In this document: positions 33,977 to 44,034 of the stretch, one piece after another | How positions within the stretch are numbered: position 1 is the first letter of the stretch | Layout: every line of letters starts with the position of its first letter | Position numbers and translations under genes: made by a program | DNA from: JAMZMI01 sp039970095 | GTDB lineage: Bacteria; Bacteroidota; Bacteroidia; Cytophagales; Cyclobacteriaceae | Assembly: GCA_039970095.1 (NCBI GenBank) | Contig: JBDVMP010000091.1 | Location: 75,351-139,350, forward strand | Reading direction: 5' to 3' | DNA: 64,000 nt | The notes under the pieces: model-generated | What the model saw: only the letters and a program-made list of their open reading frames with translations | Told to the model about the DNA's origin: nothing | Databases searched by the model: none

Positions 33977-36900
33977 TCAGGTGTTAATAAAGTTATGATA
34001 ACTTTCTTTAAACTCCGACAGATTTTCTAGCAGATTGTCTAATTGGGATTGAAGACGGTCAAATTTATTTTCTTTTAGGGATTTTTCCATGTTTGCGGCA
34101 GACTTTGATAGTTTTTCTATACCTAGCGTGCCTGCATTCCCCTTGAGTGTATGGAGTTCTTTTCTTAAATCCTCGTAAGCCTTTGACTTGAGGAATTTTT
34201 TCAGGTTTTTGACTTGCTGTGTGGTTTCCAGATCAAAATCAGCTAGAACAGTCTCAATCAGCTCTTTTCCACCGTATTTGTATAGGTGATTGAGGGTGTT
34301 TTGATTGATAGTAAGATCCTCGGCTTCTTCGTCGAAAACTTCGGTACTTACAGCCTGAGGTTCAAAATTCAGCCATTTTTTGACTGTGCCAATTAGATTG
34401 TTTGCCTTAATAGGTTTGGATACATAATCATCCATACCCTGATTTAAGAAGTTTTGTCTATCCTCTTCCATAGAATAGGCTGTCATGGCGACAATAGGAG
34501 GGAGAGGCTTGTTGCTTTCAGATCTTAGCTTTTTGGTTGTTTCTATCCCGTCCATATCTGGCATCTGGATATCCATATAAATAAGATCAAAAGTATGCGT
34601 TCGAACTAGCTTAATGGCTTCTTTTCCACTTGAGGCTTCTTTGACTTTGCACCCGGATTTTTGGAGAATGCTCACTGCCACTCTTCGGTTGATGTCATTA
34701 TCATCTACAAGCAATATTTTGGGGTGTGAGCTGGTAAACTGCTTGACAATGACTTGCTCGTCAGATTTTTCGCTCACCTTGTCGGCTGTTACCGAGGTGG
34801 CTGTGAAAGTGAAGGAAAAGGTGCTTCCCAGTCCAGGGGTGGAAACAACGCTGATCTCACCCCCCATGGATTTTACCAATTCCTTAGAGATGGCTAAACC
34901 AAGGCCTGTGCCGGAGTAGGTTTTTCGCGATGAACTATCGAGTTGACTGAAGCTCTGGAATAACCTTTCCAAATCAGGCTGTGAGATTCCTATGCCTGAA
35001 TCTTTGACAGAAACCTTAAATTTATAAAAGTCGTCATTTTGTTCTAATATCCTGATCCCAATGTTAATATGCCCCTTTTTGTGTGAAAATTTTATTGCAT
35101 TTGAGGTAAGGTTTGAAAGGACTTGTATCAATCTGGTCTCATCGGCCAGGATGTACTCAGGTAGCTGCTCATCCAGGTGATAATAAAGGGAGTTGTTAAT
35201 AAGGTGCGCCTGCTGAGAATATAAATCATAGATTTTTTCAAAAGTCTCAATGAGTCTCACGGGTTCTAGCCGCAGTTGCATTTTGCCCGCTTCAATCTTG
35301 GATAAGTCAAGTATGTCATTGAGGATGTTGAGCAAAGTGTCGGAGGATTTTTTGATTGTGCGGATATAGTCGGTTTGCTCTTTGTTTAGTTTGGTAGATG
35401 CAATCAGGTCTATCATGCCTATGATGCCGTTCATGGGGGTTCGGATCTCATGGCTCATGTTGGCAAGAAATCGTTCCTTGATTTTTAGTGAACGTTCCGC
35501 TATTTCCTTGGCATTTCTTAGCTCTTCGTGTGTTTTCTTCAGCAACGAAATATCCCTTGCAACACCCTCAATCTCAAACTTGTTGCGAGTGCGCTTGATC
35601 AATCTGACGTTGCTTATGAATTCAATTTTTTTGCCCGCCTTGGTTTCTATGCTTCCTTCAAAATTGCGGACGGTTTTGTGCGAATATAGATTTCTGAAAA
35701 GTTCAGATAATTTGGTTTTGGATATGAAAAAGTCATTGATAGGTTTTCCCAGGATGGATTCTGGCTTGAGCCCCAATACTTCTCTCACCGATGGGCTAAT
35801 CATGGTTATTTTGCCGTCCATATTGCACCGGAAATAAATGTCCTGGAATGACTCGAAGATGTTCCTAAACTTCTCTTCACTTTCTTTTAGAGCCGTTTCT
35901 GATACTTTCTTTTCAGTAATGTCATTGGCGATAACAGAGATTTCTTCTATTCGTCCTGAAGGCAGGAATATTGGGTTGATAAAAACATCACGCCATACTC
36001 TCTTTCCTTTGAGGGTCTTTAGGCTGGTTTGAAAATTGAGAGTTTTACCTTCAAAAGCGGCTTCATATTTCCTGGCCCAGAAGTCATGGTTTTTCTTGGA
36101 TGCCTTCTCAGTGAATTTGTCCATGATTGACATGCCAAGCTCGGCTGGGTTGCCAAAATATGCTTCGAACGCATCGGAGTAGTTCTGATTGAAGGAGGTA
36201 AACTGATAGTTGGTGTTGAGTGACCAGATTTGGTGGGTGCTGCTTTCGAAAATGGCGCTTAACCTTGCGGCCTGATTTTGAATCTTTTCCTCATTGATTC
36301 TGCGTTCCATAGCAAGGCTGACCTGCCCGGCTATGAAGTCCAGAAGTTCCAAATCCTTGTGGTTATAGGCTGCCTGATCTTTATAAGAACTGATTGATAA
36401 GATGCCTACAGCTTTGTTTTCCAGATAAATAACTACACCTAGCCAAATTTTTGGGAGTGGATCGATGAGGCTAATACGCTTCTGAGCTGATATTTTTTCA
36501 ATTCCATCCTCATAAATAATCAGAGGTTTGGCTCTTTCGAATGTATAAGAAATGAGTAAGGTCTCAACATCTCGCGTAAACTTAGTTGTCTCATTTTCCT
36601 GATCATTGAACCAGTATGAGAAGTCCAAACGTTTCTTATTGTTAGCCTGACTGAGGGCCACAATGAAGCTATTGACATTTAGAATTTCTTTGAGTTCGTT
36701 ATAAATCTTCTCGTATAGATTTTCCAAACTGATGGACTCCATGGTGATATTGGCAATCTTATAATAAAGAGCCTGTGCTCTTTCAGCTCGAAACCTCTCG
36801 GTTATATCAAAAAATATGCATCTGAATTCCAGGATTTCTTCACCCTCAAAAACAGAAGTGAGCTTTCCTGTCACGTAAATGTTTTTACCGTATTTGGTAA

Positions 36901-37243
36901 CGAGTACCGTTTCGAACCGCTCTATACTGCTTCCTGCAGTTATTTTAAGTAAGCTTTGAAGAGTCTGCTTGCGATGTTCCGGGTGAAGAACATCTACAAA
37001 CTTGAGGTTTTTGGCTTCATCTTCGCGATAACCAAGCTTGTTTCTCCAAGCTTCGTTGACAAACTTGAGTTCTCCATTTGCCTTAAAAATTTGAATCAGG
37101 TCGTTGGAAGAATCGAAAAGTTCACGCAAGTGGTGAAACTCGTTTTTTTCCAGATTTTCATATCTGGCTTTTAAAGTATCCAATTCCTGCTGGAGTGCTT
37201 TAAGTTTGTCGTTGGAAAGCTCTTTGTTTTCAACCAAATCCAT
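33977..37243 (-). CDS. Hybrid sensor histidine kinase (PAS-GAF-PAS-PAS-HisKA-HATPase-REC-HPt)
   Basis: 1088 residues, no membrane segments, so a cytoplasmic sensor. In order: coiled-coil start (1-40), PAS (about 40-150), GAF (about 165-315), PAS (325-445), PAS (455-575), HisKA with phospho-His598 in MSHEIRTPMNG, HATPase with Asn715 and GTGLGLAISKEL, receiver with Asp891 in YMDIQMPDMDG, and HPt with His1031 in ELHTLKGNAGTLG. All steps of a phosphorelay are thus in one chain. PAS and GAF could sense redox, light or small ligands; no cofactor residues are obvious. The following receiver gene is the likely last acceptor. Confidence 0.93.
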   Translation of the reverse strand: MDLVENKELSNDKLKALQQELDTLKARYENLEKNEFHHLRELFDSSNDLIQIFKANGELKFVNEAWRNKLGYREDEAKNLKFVDVLHPEHRKQTLQSLLKITAGSSIERFETVLVTKYGKNIYVTGKLTSVFEGEEILEFRCIFFDITERFRAERAQALYYKIANITMESISLENLYEKIYNELKEILNVNSFIVALSQANNKKRLDFSYWFNDQENETTKFTRDVETLLISYTFERAKPLIIYEDGIEKISAQKRISLIDPLPKIWLGVVIYLENKAVGILSISSYKDQAAYNHKDLELLDFIAGQVSLAMERRINEEKIQNQAARLSAIFESSTHQIWSLNTNYQFTSFNQNYSDAFEAYFGNPAELGMSIMDKFTEKASKKNHDFWARKYEAAFEGKTLNFQTSLKTLKGKRVWRDVFINPIFLPSGRIEEISVIANDITEKKVSETALKESEEKFRNIFESFQDIYFRCNMDGKITMISPSVREVLGLKPESILGKPINDFFISKTKLSELFRNLYSHKTVRNFEGSIETKAGKKIEFISNVRLIKRTRNKFEIEGVARDISLLKKTHEELRNAKEIAERSLKIKERFLANMSHEIRTPMNGIIGMIDLIASTKLNKEQTDYIRTIKKSSDTLLNILNDILDLSKIEAGKMQLRLEPVRLIETFEKIYDLYSQQAHLINNSLYYHLDEQLPEYILADETRLIQVLSNLTSNAIKFSHKKGHINIGIRILEQNDDFYKFKVSVKDSGIGISQPDLERLFQSFSQLDSSSRKTYSGTGLGLAISKELVKSMGGEISVVSTPGLGSTFSFTFTATSVTADKVSEKSDEQVIVKQFTSSHPKILLVDDNDINRRVAVSILQKSGCKVKEASSGKEAIKLVRTHTFDLIYMDIQMPDMDGIETTKKLRSESNKPLPPIVAMTAYSMEEDRQNFLNQGMDDYVSKPIKANNLIGTVKKWLNFEPQAVSTEVFDEEAEDLTINQNTLNHLYKYGGKELIETVLADFDLETTQQVKNLKKFLKSKAYEDLRKELHTLKGNAGTLGIEKLSKSAANMEKSLKENKFDRLQSQLDNLLENLSEFKESYHNFINT

Positions 37244-37283
37244 TATCCTAAAATTAGCTAATTAATGCTATTTTTCGGCGAAC

Positions 37284-38198
37284 ATGACAAATAAGCGTTC
37301 AATATTAGTTTCTGTTGTTGGTTCCACTGCTGTGGGCAAAACCTCATTTGGCATTTCTTTGGCAAACCGGTTTGACACTGAGGTGCTTTCTGTTGATTCG
37401 AGGCAGTTTTATCGCGAAATGGAGATAGGCACTGCAAAACCAACGAAGCATGAAAGGGGTCAGGCAGTTCACCATTTCGTGGACACACTTTCCATCAAAG
37501 AGGAATACAGTGTTGGGAAATTCGAAACAGATGCTTTGAACCTTTTGGATCAGATGTTCAAAAAGCACGAAGTGGTGGTGGCTGTTGGTGGTTCAGGGCT
37601 GTTTTTCAAGGCTATATGGGAGGGGTTTGACGATATGCCGGACATCAAGCCGGGAATAAGGCAGGAGCTGAATGATTTATACCAGGAAGAGGGGATTGAA
37701 CCTCTATTAAACGAGCTCAGCAAGCATGACCCTGTATATTATGATCAGGTTGATAGGAGTAATTGGCAAAGGGTAATCCGTGCTTTAGAAGTTATTCGCT
37801 CTACAGGGTTGCCATTTTCAAGTTTTCGAAAAAAGAATAAATCTAAAGAGAGGCCATTCGCAAACATCAAGCTTGGACTTGACATGGAGAGAGAGGTGCT
37901 GTTTGACCGGATTAATAAGCGGATGGATTTGATGATTGAGGAAGGGTTGTTTGAAGAAGCAGCAAAACTTTACCCTTTCAGAGAAACGAATGCCCTCCAG
38001 ACAGTAGGGTATTCGGAAATTTTCGGGTTTATGGATGGGAATTATGATAGGGAGGAAGCCATTCGGTTGCTTAAAAGAAATAGCAGGAGATATGCCAAGC
38101 GTCAAATGACATGGTTCAAGCGTGACCCAGAAATAATATGGTTATCGCCTGATCAAATAGACCAGGCGATAGATTTAATATCTAAAAAATTGGATTGA
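37284..38198 (+). CDS. miaA: tRNA dimethylallyltransferase
   Basis: 304 residues. The P-loop GSTAVGKT (13-20), the SVDSRQFYREMEIGTAKP motif (DSRQ/MxIGTAKP) and the VVAVGGSGLFFKAI segment (GGTGLY in most) are present, as are DRSNWQRVIRALEV and AKRQMTWFKRD at the end. It transfers a dimethylallyl group to A37 of tRNAs reading UNN codons. The start ATG is 40 bases from the divergent kinase gene, and the stop is one base from the end of the convergent pfkA. Confidence 0.94.
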   Translation: MTNKRSILVSVVGSTAVGKTSFGISLANRFDTEVLSVDSRQFYREMEIGTAKPTKHERGQAVHHFVDTLSIKEEYSVGKFETDALNLLDQMFKKHEVVVAVGGSGLFFKAIWEGFDDMPDIKPGIRQELNDLYQEEGIEPLLNELSKHDPVYYDQVDRSNWQRVIRALEVIRSTGLPFSSFRKKNKSKERPFANIKLGLDMEREVLFDRINKRMDLMIEEGLFEEAAKLYPFRETNALQTVGYSEIFGFMDGNYDREEAIRLLKRNSRRYAKRQMTWFKRDPEIIWLSPDQIDQAIDLISKKLD

Positions 38199-38199
38199 A

Positions 38200-39171
38200 T
38201 CAGATGCTCATCACTTCTATCAATCGCATCATTTCGTCGCTGATTGGTTTTGATTTTGATATAGCCAGCTTGATGTTGGTGTATTGAATCTTGTTGTCAA
38301 TAATACCCACCATCACATTTTTCTCTCCATTTACCAGCCCTTCTACAGCCGCCATGCCCAGTCTTGATGCCAATATTCGATCGCTTGATGTGGGAGCTCC
38401 ACCTCTTTGTACGTGACCAAGATTAGTCACCCTTATGTCGAGTTCAGGAAGTTCTTTAGAAACCTTGGCTGCCACTTCAATAGCATCACCTTGCTCGCCA
38501 CCTTCGGCTACAATCACGATGTGGGATGTTTTGTGTCTGCTACTGCCGTCTTTCAGAGTGCCTATAACGTCTTTGATGGTTACAGAGGTTTCGGGCACCA
38601 TTACCATCTCAGCTCCACCACCAATTCCGCACGAAATCGCAATATATCCAGTGTGTCTTCCCATTACCTCCACGAAAAACACCCTGTCATGAGAGTTTGC
38701 CGTATCCCGGATTTTGTCTATCGCATCCAAAGCAGTGTTTACGGCTGTATCAAAACCTATGGTGTAGTCCGAACCGAACAAGTCATTGTCGATAGTACCC
38801 GGACACCCTACAGTGGGGATTCCAAATTCTTCGAAAAACAAGTTTGCGCCAGTCAGCGTGCCATCACCACCTATCGCCACGAGCCCTTCAATGCCTCTTT
38901 TCTTAAGCTGATCATAAGCCTTCTGTCTTCCTTCTTTGGTTCGAAAGTCGTTGCTTCGAGCCGACTTGAGAATCGTTCCGCCCCTTTGAAGAATATTACT
39001 AACCGAATAGGACTTCATTTTATAGATATCCCCTTCGATCATCCCATTGTAGCCATACTTGATACCATAGACATCTATGCCCAAATAAAGCGCACTTCTC
39101 ACCACTGCTCTGAGGCATGCGTTCATTCCAGGCGCATCTCCTCCTGATGTAAAAACACCAATACTTTTCAT
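38200..39171 (-). CDS. pfkA: 6-phosphofructokinase
   Basis: 323 residues, the bacterial ATP-dependent PfkA length. Starts with the nucleotide loop IGVFTSGGDAPGMNACLR. Metal/ATP site IGGDGTLTGANLFFEE, catalytic PGTIDNDLFGSDYTIGFDTA, and the fructose-phosphate site EVMGRHTGYIA and GHVQRGGAPTSSDR follow. The glycine in GGDGT favours ATP, not pyrophosphate, as donor. Glycolytic and cytoplasmic. Monocistronic to judge by its neighbours, which are both on the other strand. Confidence 0.95.
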   Translation of the reverse strand: MKSIGVFTSGGDAPGMNACLRAVVRSALYLGIDVYGIKYGYNGMIEGDIYKMKSYSVSNILQRGGTILKSARSNDFRTKEGRQKAYDQLKKRGIEGLVAIGGDGTLTGANLFFEEFGIPTVGCPGTIDNDLFGSDYTIGFDTAVNTALDAIDKIRDTANSHDRVFFVEVMGRHTGYIAISCGIGGGAEMVMVPETSVTIKDVIGTLKDGSSRHKTSHIVIVAEGGEQGDAIEVAAKVSKELPELDIRVTNLGHVQRGGAPTSSDRILASRLGMAAVEGLVNGEKNVMVGIIDNKIQYTNIKLAISKSKPISDEMMRLIEVMSI

Positions 39172-39281
39172 TCGCTATTCTTTAAAAATTAGGGGCTTGT
39201 TGTTTCTTTGCCGTTCGGCGGTCAATATTAGCGAAATTTGCATACCTAATAAAATCTATCGCCGGCCTTTATTGAAAAAAT

Positions 39282-40589
39282 ATGTCTGAGAAAAAGGTAC
39301 TGATCATTACATACTATTGGCCACCGTCGGGTGGGGTAGGTGTGCAGCGCTGGTTACATTTTGCTATCAACCTCAAAAAACTAGGAATTGAGCCTGTTAT
39401 TTACACACCCTCAAATCCGCAATTTGAGATTCAGGATGAAAAACTTCTGGAACTCGCGAAGGATATTGAGGTGATAAAAAAGCCTATATGGGAGCCTTTT
39501 CAGCTCTTTCATAAGTTAACAGGAAGTAAAAATAAAGGGAAAATTCAGCAAGGTGTTGTTTTGGAAAAACCCAAAAAATCTTTCAAAGACAAGCTGTTTG
39601 TTTGGTTGAGGGGTAATTTGTTTGTTCCTGATGCCAGACGATTTTGGGTAAAACCTTCAGTGAAATTTCTGAGTGGCTATCTGCTAGATAAAGATATTAA
39701 TACCATCATCACCACTGGCCCTCCTCATACTATGCATATGATAGGTCTTGGTTTGAAGAAAAAAGAACCTACCCTGCAATGGATAGCCGACTTTCGCGAC
39801 CCCTGGTCTGACTGGGATATTTTAAAGCAGCTCAAGACCGGTTTTTTGGCAATGTCACGGCATAGGAAATTAGAGAGGAATGTACTCAAAAGGGCTACCG
39901 AAGTGATAACTGTTAGTAAAAGGCTCGGTCTTTCTCTGGAGTCGAAAATCAGGAATGAAAAAGAGGTGAAAGTTCTTATGAATGGAATTGACCTTGCAGA
40001 AAATCCAGCGGCGGCTACTTCCAACACCAATAAATTCACCATCGGCTACTTCGGGATGCTCAACGAACTGAGAGACCCGCAGGGGCTGTGGTTGGCTTTA
40101 GAAAATATTTGTGCTGAGAATAAAGATTTTGCTTCCAAACTTGAGATTAGGATAGGGGGAATTGTGAGTGATTCCATTGTGGAAAGGATAAAATCCAGCA
40201 AACACCTTTCCTCATGCCTGACCCAGCTGGGTTATGTTCCACATCAGGAGGTGTTTCGTCATTATCAGGAATGCGACGTGCTACTTTTACTTTTGAATAA
40301 AAGTGATAATGCGAAGTGGATACTTCCTGTGAAGTTTTTTGAATACCTATCGGCGCACAGACCGATTTTGACTTTCGGTCCTGATGATAGTGATTTGGGT
40401 GACATCCTTAGTGAAAACAACATAGGAAGGATGATGAGTGGAGATGATTCGAATGAGATTGCAAAGTTTATTTTGGCTAATTTCACATCACAATATTCAA
40501 CAGAAAAAAAGGACTTTGATCAGTTGCTGGCTAGACATTCGAGAGTGGCTCATGCTAGGGAGTTGGCCGATCTAATTAATTCAATATGA
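39282..40589 (+). CDS. Glycosyltransferase, GT4-like (surface polysaccharide)
   Basis: 435 residues with a GT-B layout. The N-terminal domain begins VLIITYYWPPSGGVGVQRWL, a donor-family-typical glycine loop. The C-terminal domain has TIGYFGMLNE and LPVKFFEYLSAHRPILTFGP, with Lys and Glu at the nucleotide-sugar phosphate and sugar positions. No membrane segment is evident. It is the first gene of a plus-strand polysaccharide cluster and ends in an ATGA overlap with the oxidoreductase gene. Sugar specificity cannot be told. Confidence 0.85.
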   Translation: MSEKKVLIITYYWPPSGGVGVQRWLHFAINLKKLGIEPVIYTPSNPQFEIQDEKLLELAKDIEVIKKPIWEPFQLFHKLTGSKNKGKIQQGVVLEKPKKSFKDKLFVWLRGNLFVPDARRFWVKPSVKFLSGYLLDKDINTIITTGPPHTMHMIGLGLKKKEPTLQWIADFRDPWSDWDILKQLKTGFLAMSRHRKLERNVLKRATEVITVSKRLGLSLESKIRNEKEVKVLMNGIDLAENPAAATSNTNKFTIGYFGMLNELRDPQGLWLALENICAENKDFASKLEIRIGGIVSDSIVERIKSSKHLSSCLTQLGYVPHQEVFRHYQECDVLLLLLNKSDNAKWILPVKFFEYLSAHRPILTFGPDDSDLGDILSENNIGRMMSGDDSNEIAKFILANFTSQYSTEKKDFDQLLARHSRVAHARELADLINSI

Positions 40590-41605
40590 GTGAAAAATTG
40601 AAGTTTGGAATAGTGGGGTGTGGGAGGATCGCAGATAGGCATGCCGGGCATATTACTCGTTTGGGTACGTTGGCCGCCGTATGTGACACGAACTTATCAA
40701 AGGCGCAGCACCTTGGCGAAACCCATGGAGTATCACATTATGGTTCCATCGAGGAGATGCTTTCGAGTAATAGCGATATGGATGTGGTATCGGTGTGTTC
40801 TCCCAATGGGTTGCATGCCGCGCATAGCATCAAAGCCCTGAAGGCCGGCTTTCACGTTCTCTGTGAGAAACCCATGGCGCTCAATGCCTATGACTGTGGT
40901 GAAATGATCAAAGCTGCAGAAAGTGCTAACAGGCGATTGTTTATTGTCAAGCAGAATAGGTTTAATCCAGCTGTATCAGTCATAAAGCAGGCTTTGGATG
41001 ATGGGAAGTTCGGAAAGGTGCATAGTATCCAGTTGAGTTGTTTTTGGAACAGGAATTTCAACTATTATGAAAATTCTGATTGGAAAGGTTCCAAAGAAAT
41101 GGACGGAGGCACACTCTTCACTCAGTTTAGTCACTTTGTTGATCTGCTATATTGGATGGTAGGAGATGTTGAGAGCGCACAAGCCGTGATTGAAAACTAC
41201 ATGCATGATGGCGTAATTGAATTTGAAGATTCAGGAGTGATTACTTTAAAATTTCATTCGGGAGCAATAGGAACCATCAATTACACCGTGAATAGTTATG
41301 GGAAAAATATGGAAGGCTCACTTACCATTTTTGGAGAAAAAGGGACAGTGAAAATTGGCGGTCAATATTTGAATAAACTCGATTATCAAAATATTGAAAA
41401 CTTTGAGGTGGGAGAATTACCGGAAGGAAATCCTGCTAATGAATATGGGGACTATCAGGGCTCTATGTCTAATCATGATCGGGTTTATGAGAATGTGATC
41501 GACGTGCTAAACAATGGAGGAGAAATAGCAACGAATGGTTTTGAAGGACTCAAAACTGTTGAGATAATAGAAAAAATTTACAAAGCCGCAGCTAAAAATG
41601 GGTGA
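40586..41605 (+). CDS. Gfo/Idh/MocA oxidoreductase, WlbA/WbpB-like
   Basis: 339 residues. NAD-binding Rossmann start KFGIVGCGRIADRHAGHI; the family motif CEKPMALNAYDC with catalytic lysine; and the substrate domain motif GGTLFTQFSHFVDLLYWM, which has the histidine expected. Resembles the UDP-N-acetylglucosaminuronate 3-dehydrogenase that opens the WlbA-WlbB-WlbC route to UDP-diacetamido uronic acids. The acetyltransferase and aminotransferase of that route follow in overlapping genes, which supports the call; a different 3-keto sugar is possible. Confidence 0.78.
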   Translation: MSEKLKFGIVGCGRIADRHAGHITRLGTLAAVCDTNLSKAQHLGETHGVSHYGSIEEMLSSNSDMDVVSVCSPNGLHAAHSIKALKAGFHVLCEKPMALNAYDCGEMIKAAESANRRLFIVKQNRFNPAVSVIKQALDDGKFGKVHSIQLSCFWNRNFNYYENSDWKGSKEMDGGTLFTQFSHFVDLLYWMVGDVESAQAVIENYMHDGVIEFEDSGVITLKFHSGAIGTINYTVNSYGKNMEGSLTIFGEKGTVKIGGQYLNKLDYQNIENFEVGELPEGNPANEYGDYQGSMSNHDRVYENVIDVLNNGGEIATNGFEGLKTVEIIEKIYKAAAKNG

Positions 41606-42062
41606 TCCAAAACTGAAAAATATTGGAATAAAAGATGTCAGCTTTGGGGATGAAGTCACCGTTGTAGAACCTGTGAATTTATACGGTTGCACGATAGGAG
41701 ACCATTGTTTCATCGGACCATTTGTGGAGATACAAAAAGATGTGTCGGTAGGTACCCGAACGAAAATTCAGTCACACTCATTTGTATGTGAGCTTGTTAC
41801 CATTGGTAATGATTGCTTTATTGGGCATGGAGTCATGTTTATCAATGACCTATTCAGCGAGGGAGGCCCTGCAAGGGGGGATGTTTCCAAATGGAAGAGG
41901 ACCAGTATTGGCAACTCAGTTTCCATCGGTTCCAATGCTACTATTTTGCCAGTTGCTATTGCTGACGGAGTGGTGATTGGTGCGGGAGCTGTAGTGACTA
42001 AAGATATTACCGAATCAGGGATTTATGCCGGTAATCCCGCCAGAAAAATCAAGGATATATGA
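41598..42062 (+). CDS. Left-handed beta-helix sugar N-acetyltransferase, WlbB/WbpD-like
   Basis: 154 residues made of hexapeptide repeats (VNLYGCTIGDHCFIGPFVEI, SIGSNATILPVAIADGVVI), the acetyl-CoA-binding beta-helix. ends with GAVVTKDI and GIYAGNPARKIKDI, the common terminal motif. It is shorter than WbpD of Pseudomonas (about 190). It probably acetylates the amino group made by the next gene's aminotransferase. Starts 8 bases inside the oxidoreductase gene and ends in ATGA with the aminotransferase. Confidence 0.8.
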   Translation: MGDPKLKNIGIKDVSFGDEVTVVEPVNLYGCTIGDHCFIGPFVEIQKDVSVGTRTKIQSHSFVCELVTIGNDCFIGHGVMFINDLFSEGGPARGDVSKWKRTSIGNSVSIGSNATILPVAIADGVVIGAGAVVTKDITESGIYAGNPARKIKDI

Positions 42063-43156
42063 AAGTGCCTTTTGTTGATCTTAAAGCTCAATACGATTCC
42101 ATAAAGGAAGAAATTGATCAGGCTATAAGTGATATCTTGCATAACACGAGCTTTATTGGAGGAGATGCTGTTAGAAATTTTGAAGTTGCATTCTCGCAAT
42201 TTATTGGAGCTGAACATTGCGTGAGCTGTGCCAACGGCACAGATTCTCTTGAGATTATTTTGAAGGCTATGGAAATAGGTCCAGGAGATGAGGTGTTGGT
42301 GCCAGCCAACAGCTGGATTTCTTCTGCTGAGGCCGTCAATACCGTGGGAGCAGAGCCTGTTTTTGTAGATGTCTTGGAAAGCGAATACACCATAGACCCG
42401 ACTTTGATTCAAAAGTCGATCACTCCAAAAACCAAAGCTATTATGCCTGTTCATTTATATGGTTTGCCCGCTCGCATGGATGCAATCATGGAGATAGCAG
42501 AAGCGAATGGCTTGCGGGTCATTGAAGATGCTGCGCAGGCACACGGCGCTATGATAGCGGGCAAAAGAGTGGGCACCATCGGTGAAGCTTCTTCTTTTAG
42601 TTTTTACCCTGGTAAAAACCTTGGCGCATATGGAGATGCAGGAGGTATGCTTACAAATGACCCAGGTTTGGCTGAGAAGCTACGGCGCATCGGAAATCAC
42701 GGCCAGATCACAAAACACGACCACCAGATGCTGGGGCGCAATAGTAGGCTAGATACACTGCAAGCGGCAGTGTTGAAGGTTAAGTTGCCATACTTGCAGA
42801 AATGGATCGAAGAACGGAATCGAGTGGCTGCTCGCTATCGGGCCTTGATCAATAATAAAGGTGCTATGACGGATGTGCCTGATGGTTATTACCATGCTTA
42901 CCATTTGTTTATTCTCAGAACTAAAAATCGGAGTGATCTTCAAAAAGCCTTTGATGAGGCGGGTATTGGTCATGGTATCCATTACCCAACCCCGCTTCCG
43001 TTTATTCACGCTTATGCTTACAAGGGGCACACAGGCGAAGACTTCCCTGTTTCGAATATGCTCAGCAATGAGATCATATCTCTTCCTATTTTTCCTGAAA
43101 TGAGCGATGCTCAGATAGAAAGAGTCGCTGAAATAGTAAATGCAATTGCCCAATGA
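42059..43156 (+). CDS. DegT/DnrJ/EryC1 sugar aminotransferase, WlbC/WbpE-like
   Basis: 365 residues, PLP-dependent fold type I. N-terminal FVDLKAQYDSIKEEIDQAI; CANGTDSLEI; VIEDAAQAHGA; the PLP lysine in SFSFYPGKNLGAYGDAG; and GRNSRLDTLQAAVLKVKL, the family signature. Transfers an amino group from glutamate to a 3-keto nucleotide sugar. With the two genes before it, it would make a 2,3-diacetamido-2,3-dideoxy sugar acid. Overlaps both neighbours by four bases. Confidence 0.88.
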   Translation: MKVPFVDLKAQYDSIKEEIDQAISDILHNTSFIGGDAVRNFEVAFSQFIGAEHCVSCANGTDSLEIILKAMEIGPGDEVLVPANSWISSAEAVNTVGAEPVFVDVLESEYTIDPTLIQKSITPKTKAIMPVHLYGLPARMDAIMEIAEANGLRVIEDAAQAHGAMIAGKRVGTIGEASSFSFYPGKNLGAYGDAGGMLTNDPGLAEKLRRIGNHGQITKHDHQMLGRNSRLDTLQAAVLKVKLPYLQKWIEERNRVAARYRALINNKGAMTDVPDGYYHAYHLFILRTKNRSDLQKAFDEAGIGHGIHYPTPLPFIHAYAYKGHTGEDFPVSNMLSNEIISLPIFPEMSDAQIERVAEIVNAIAQ

Positions 43157-44025
43157 ATATTGTTCACATAGGTTACCCAAAAACAGCAACTACTTTTTTG
43201 CAGTGGGAAGTATTTCCCAACCTGGAAGGGGTGAATTATGTGGATTATAGAACTTGTGAACAGATTTTTACTCCACTTATATATTTGGATGAATTTGATT
43301 ACGACCTTTCTTCTGTCCAAGAGACTCTTAAAGCTTATGTTTTAGAACGTACAAATCTATTCTCGTTTGAAGGCCTGGTAGGGCCCCCTTTTATCTATAA
43401 AGGACTGGGAAGGTCAGTAATACCAGAGCGCCTAAGGGCTTTAGGTTTTGATAAAATAATTATTACGTTGAGGAATCAAGAGGATATGTTGGATTCTTTA
43501 TATCGTCAATATGTGATTCAAGGTGGAGTAGTAAGATTTGCGGATTTTATTGACCGTAAAAAAAGGTGGAATCTATATCAAAGATCTTTCAATATGGACT
43601 TTCTAAAATATGATAGCCTGATTTGTAAGTGCAATGAAATATTTGGTAAGGATAACGTGCTTGTTTTGCGAACTGAAGATTTGAAAAAAGACACTAATGC
43701 GTTTATTAATCAGATCGAATACTTTGTGGGGAGTGATATGGAGAAGGGAAGGCCCTCTAAAAAAGTAAACCAGTCTATGAGCAACTTGTCTATTGCCGTT
43801 TTGAGGGTAGTTAACCATTTCATATTTACCAGTCAAAAACCAAATAACCTTATTTGGAATAGAATAGGTACAAAATATGTATCCAAAGTTTTTCTGGCGA
43901 TTCTAGAGCCCTACATTTTTCGATTTATATCAAGCAGAAAAAGTTTCCTTACCAAAGGAGACATGGAGTATGTGAGAAAATATTATGCTGAAAGCAATGA
44001 AAGGTTAAACGAAGCATTGAAATAA
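43153..44025 (+). CDS. Sulfotransferase family protein
   Basis: 290 residues. Starts MNIVHIGYPKTATTFLQW, where YPKTATTFL (8-16) is the 5'-phosphosulfate-binding loop that holds PAPS. A second motif, IIITLRNQEDMLDSLYRQYV, matches the 3'-phosphate site region (RxxxxxxxS) of sulfotransferases. No membrane segment. Within a polysaccharide cluster it probably sulfates a sugar, which is consistent with a marine organism. PAPS-making enzymes are not in the window. Overlaps the aminotransferase by 4 bases and is 9 bases before the next glycosyltransferase. Confidence 0.75.
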   Translation: MNIVHIGYPKTATTFLQWEVFPNLEGVNYVDYRTCEQIFTPLIYLDEFDYDLSSVQETLKAYVLERTNLFSFEGLVGPPFIYKGLGRSVIPERLRALGFDKIIITLRNQEDMLDSLYRQYVIQGGVVRFADFIDRKKRWNLYQRSFNMDFLKYDSLICKCNEIFGKDNVLVLRTEDLKKDTNAFINQIEYFVGSDMEKGRPSKKVNQSMSNLSIAVLRVVNHFIFTSQKPNNLIWNRIGTKYVSKVFLAILEPYIFRFISSRKSFLTKGDMEYVRKYYAESNERLNEALK

Positions 44026-44034
44026 ATAGATTGA

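Noticed and set aside
38407..39147. 246-codon open frame antisense to pfkA
   Set aside because: It is fully inside pfkA on the other strand, has no known domain, and is rich in odd residues typical of a shadow frame.
42023..42454. 143-codon frame antisense to the aminotransferase
   Set aside because: The sense strand carries a complete DegT family enzyme.
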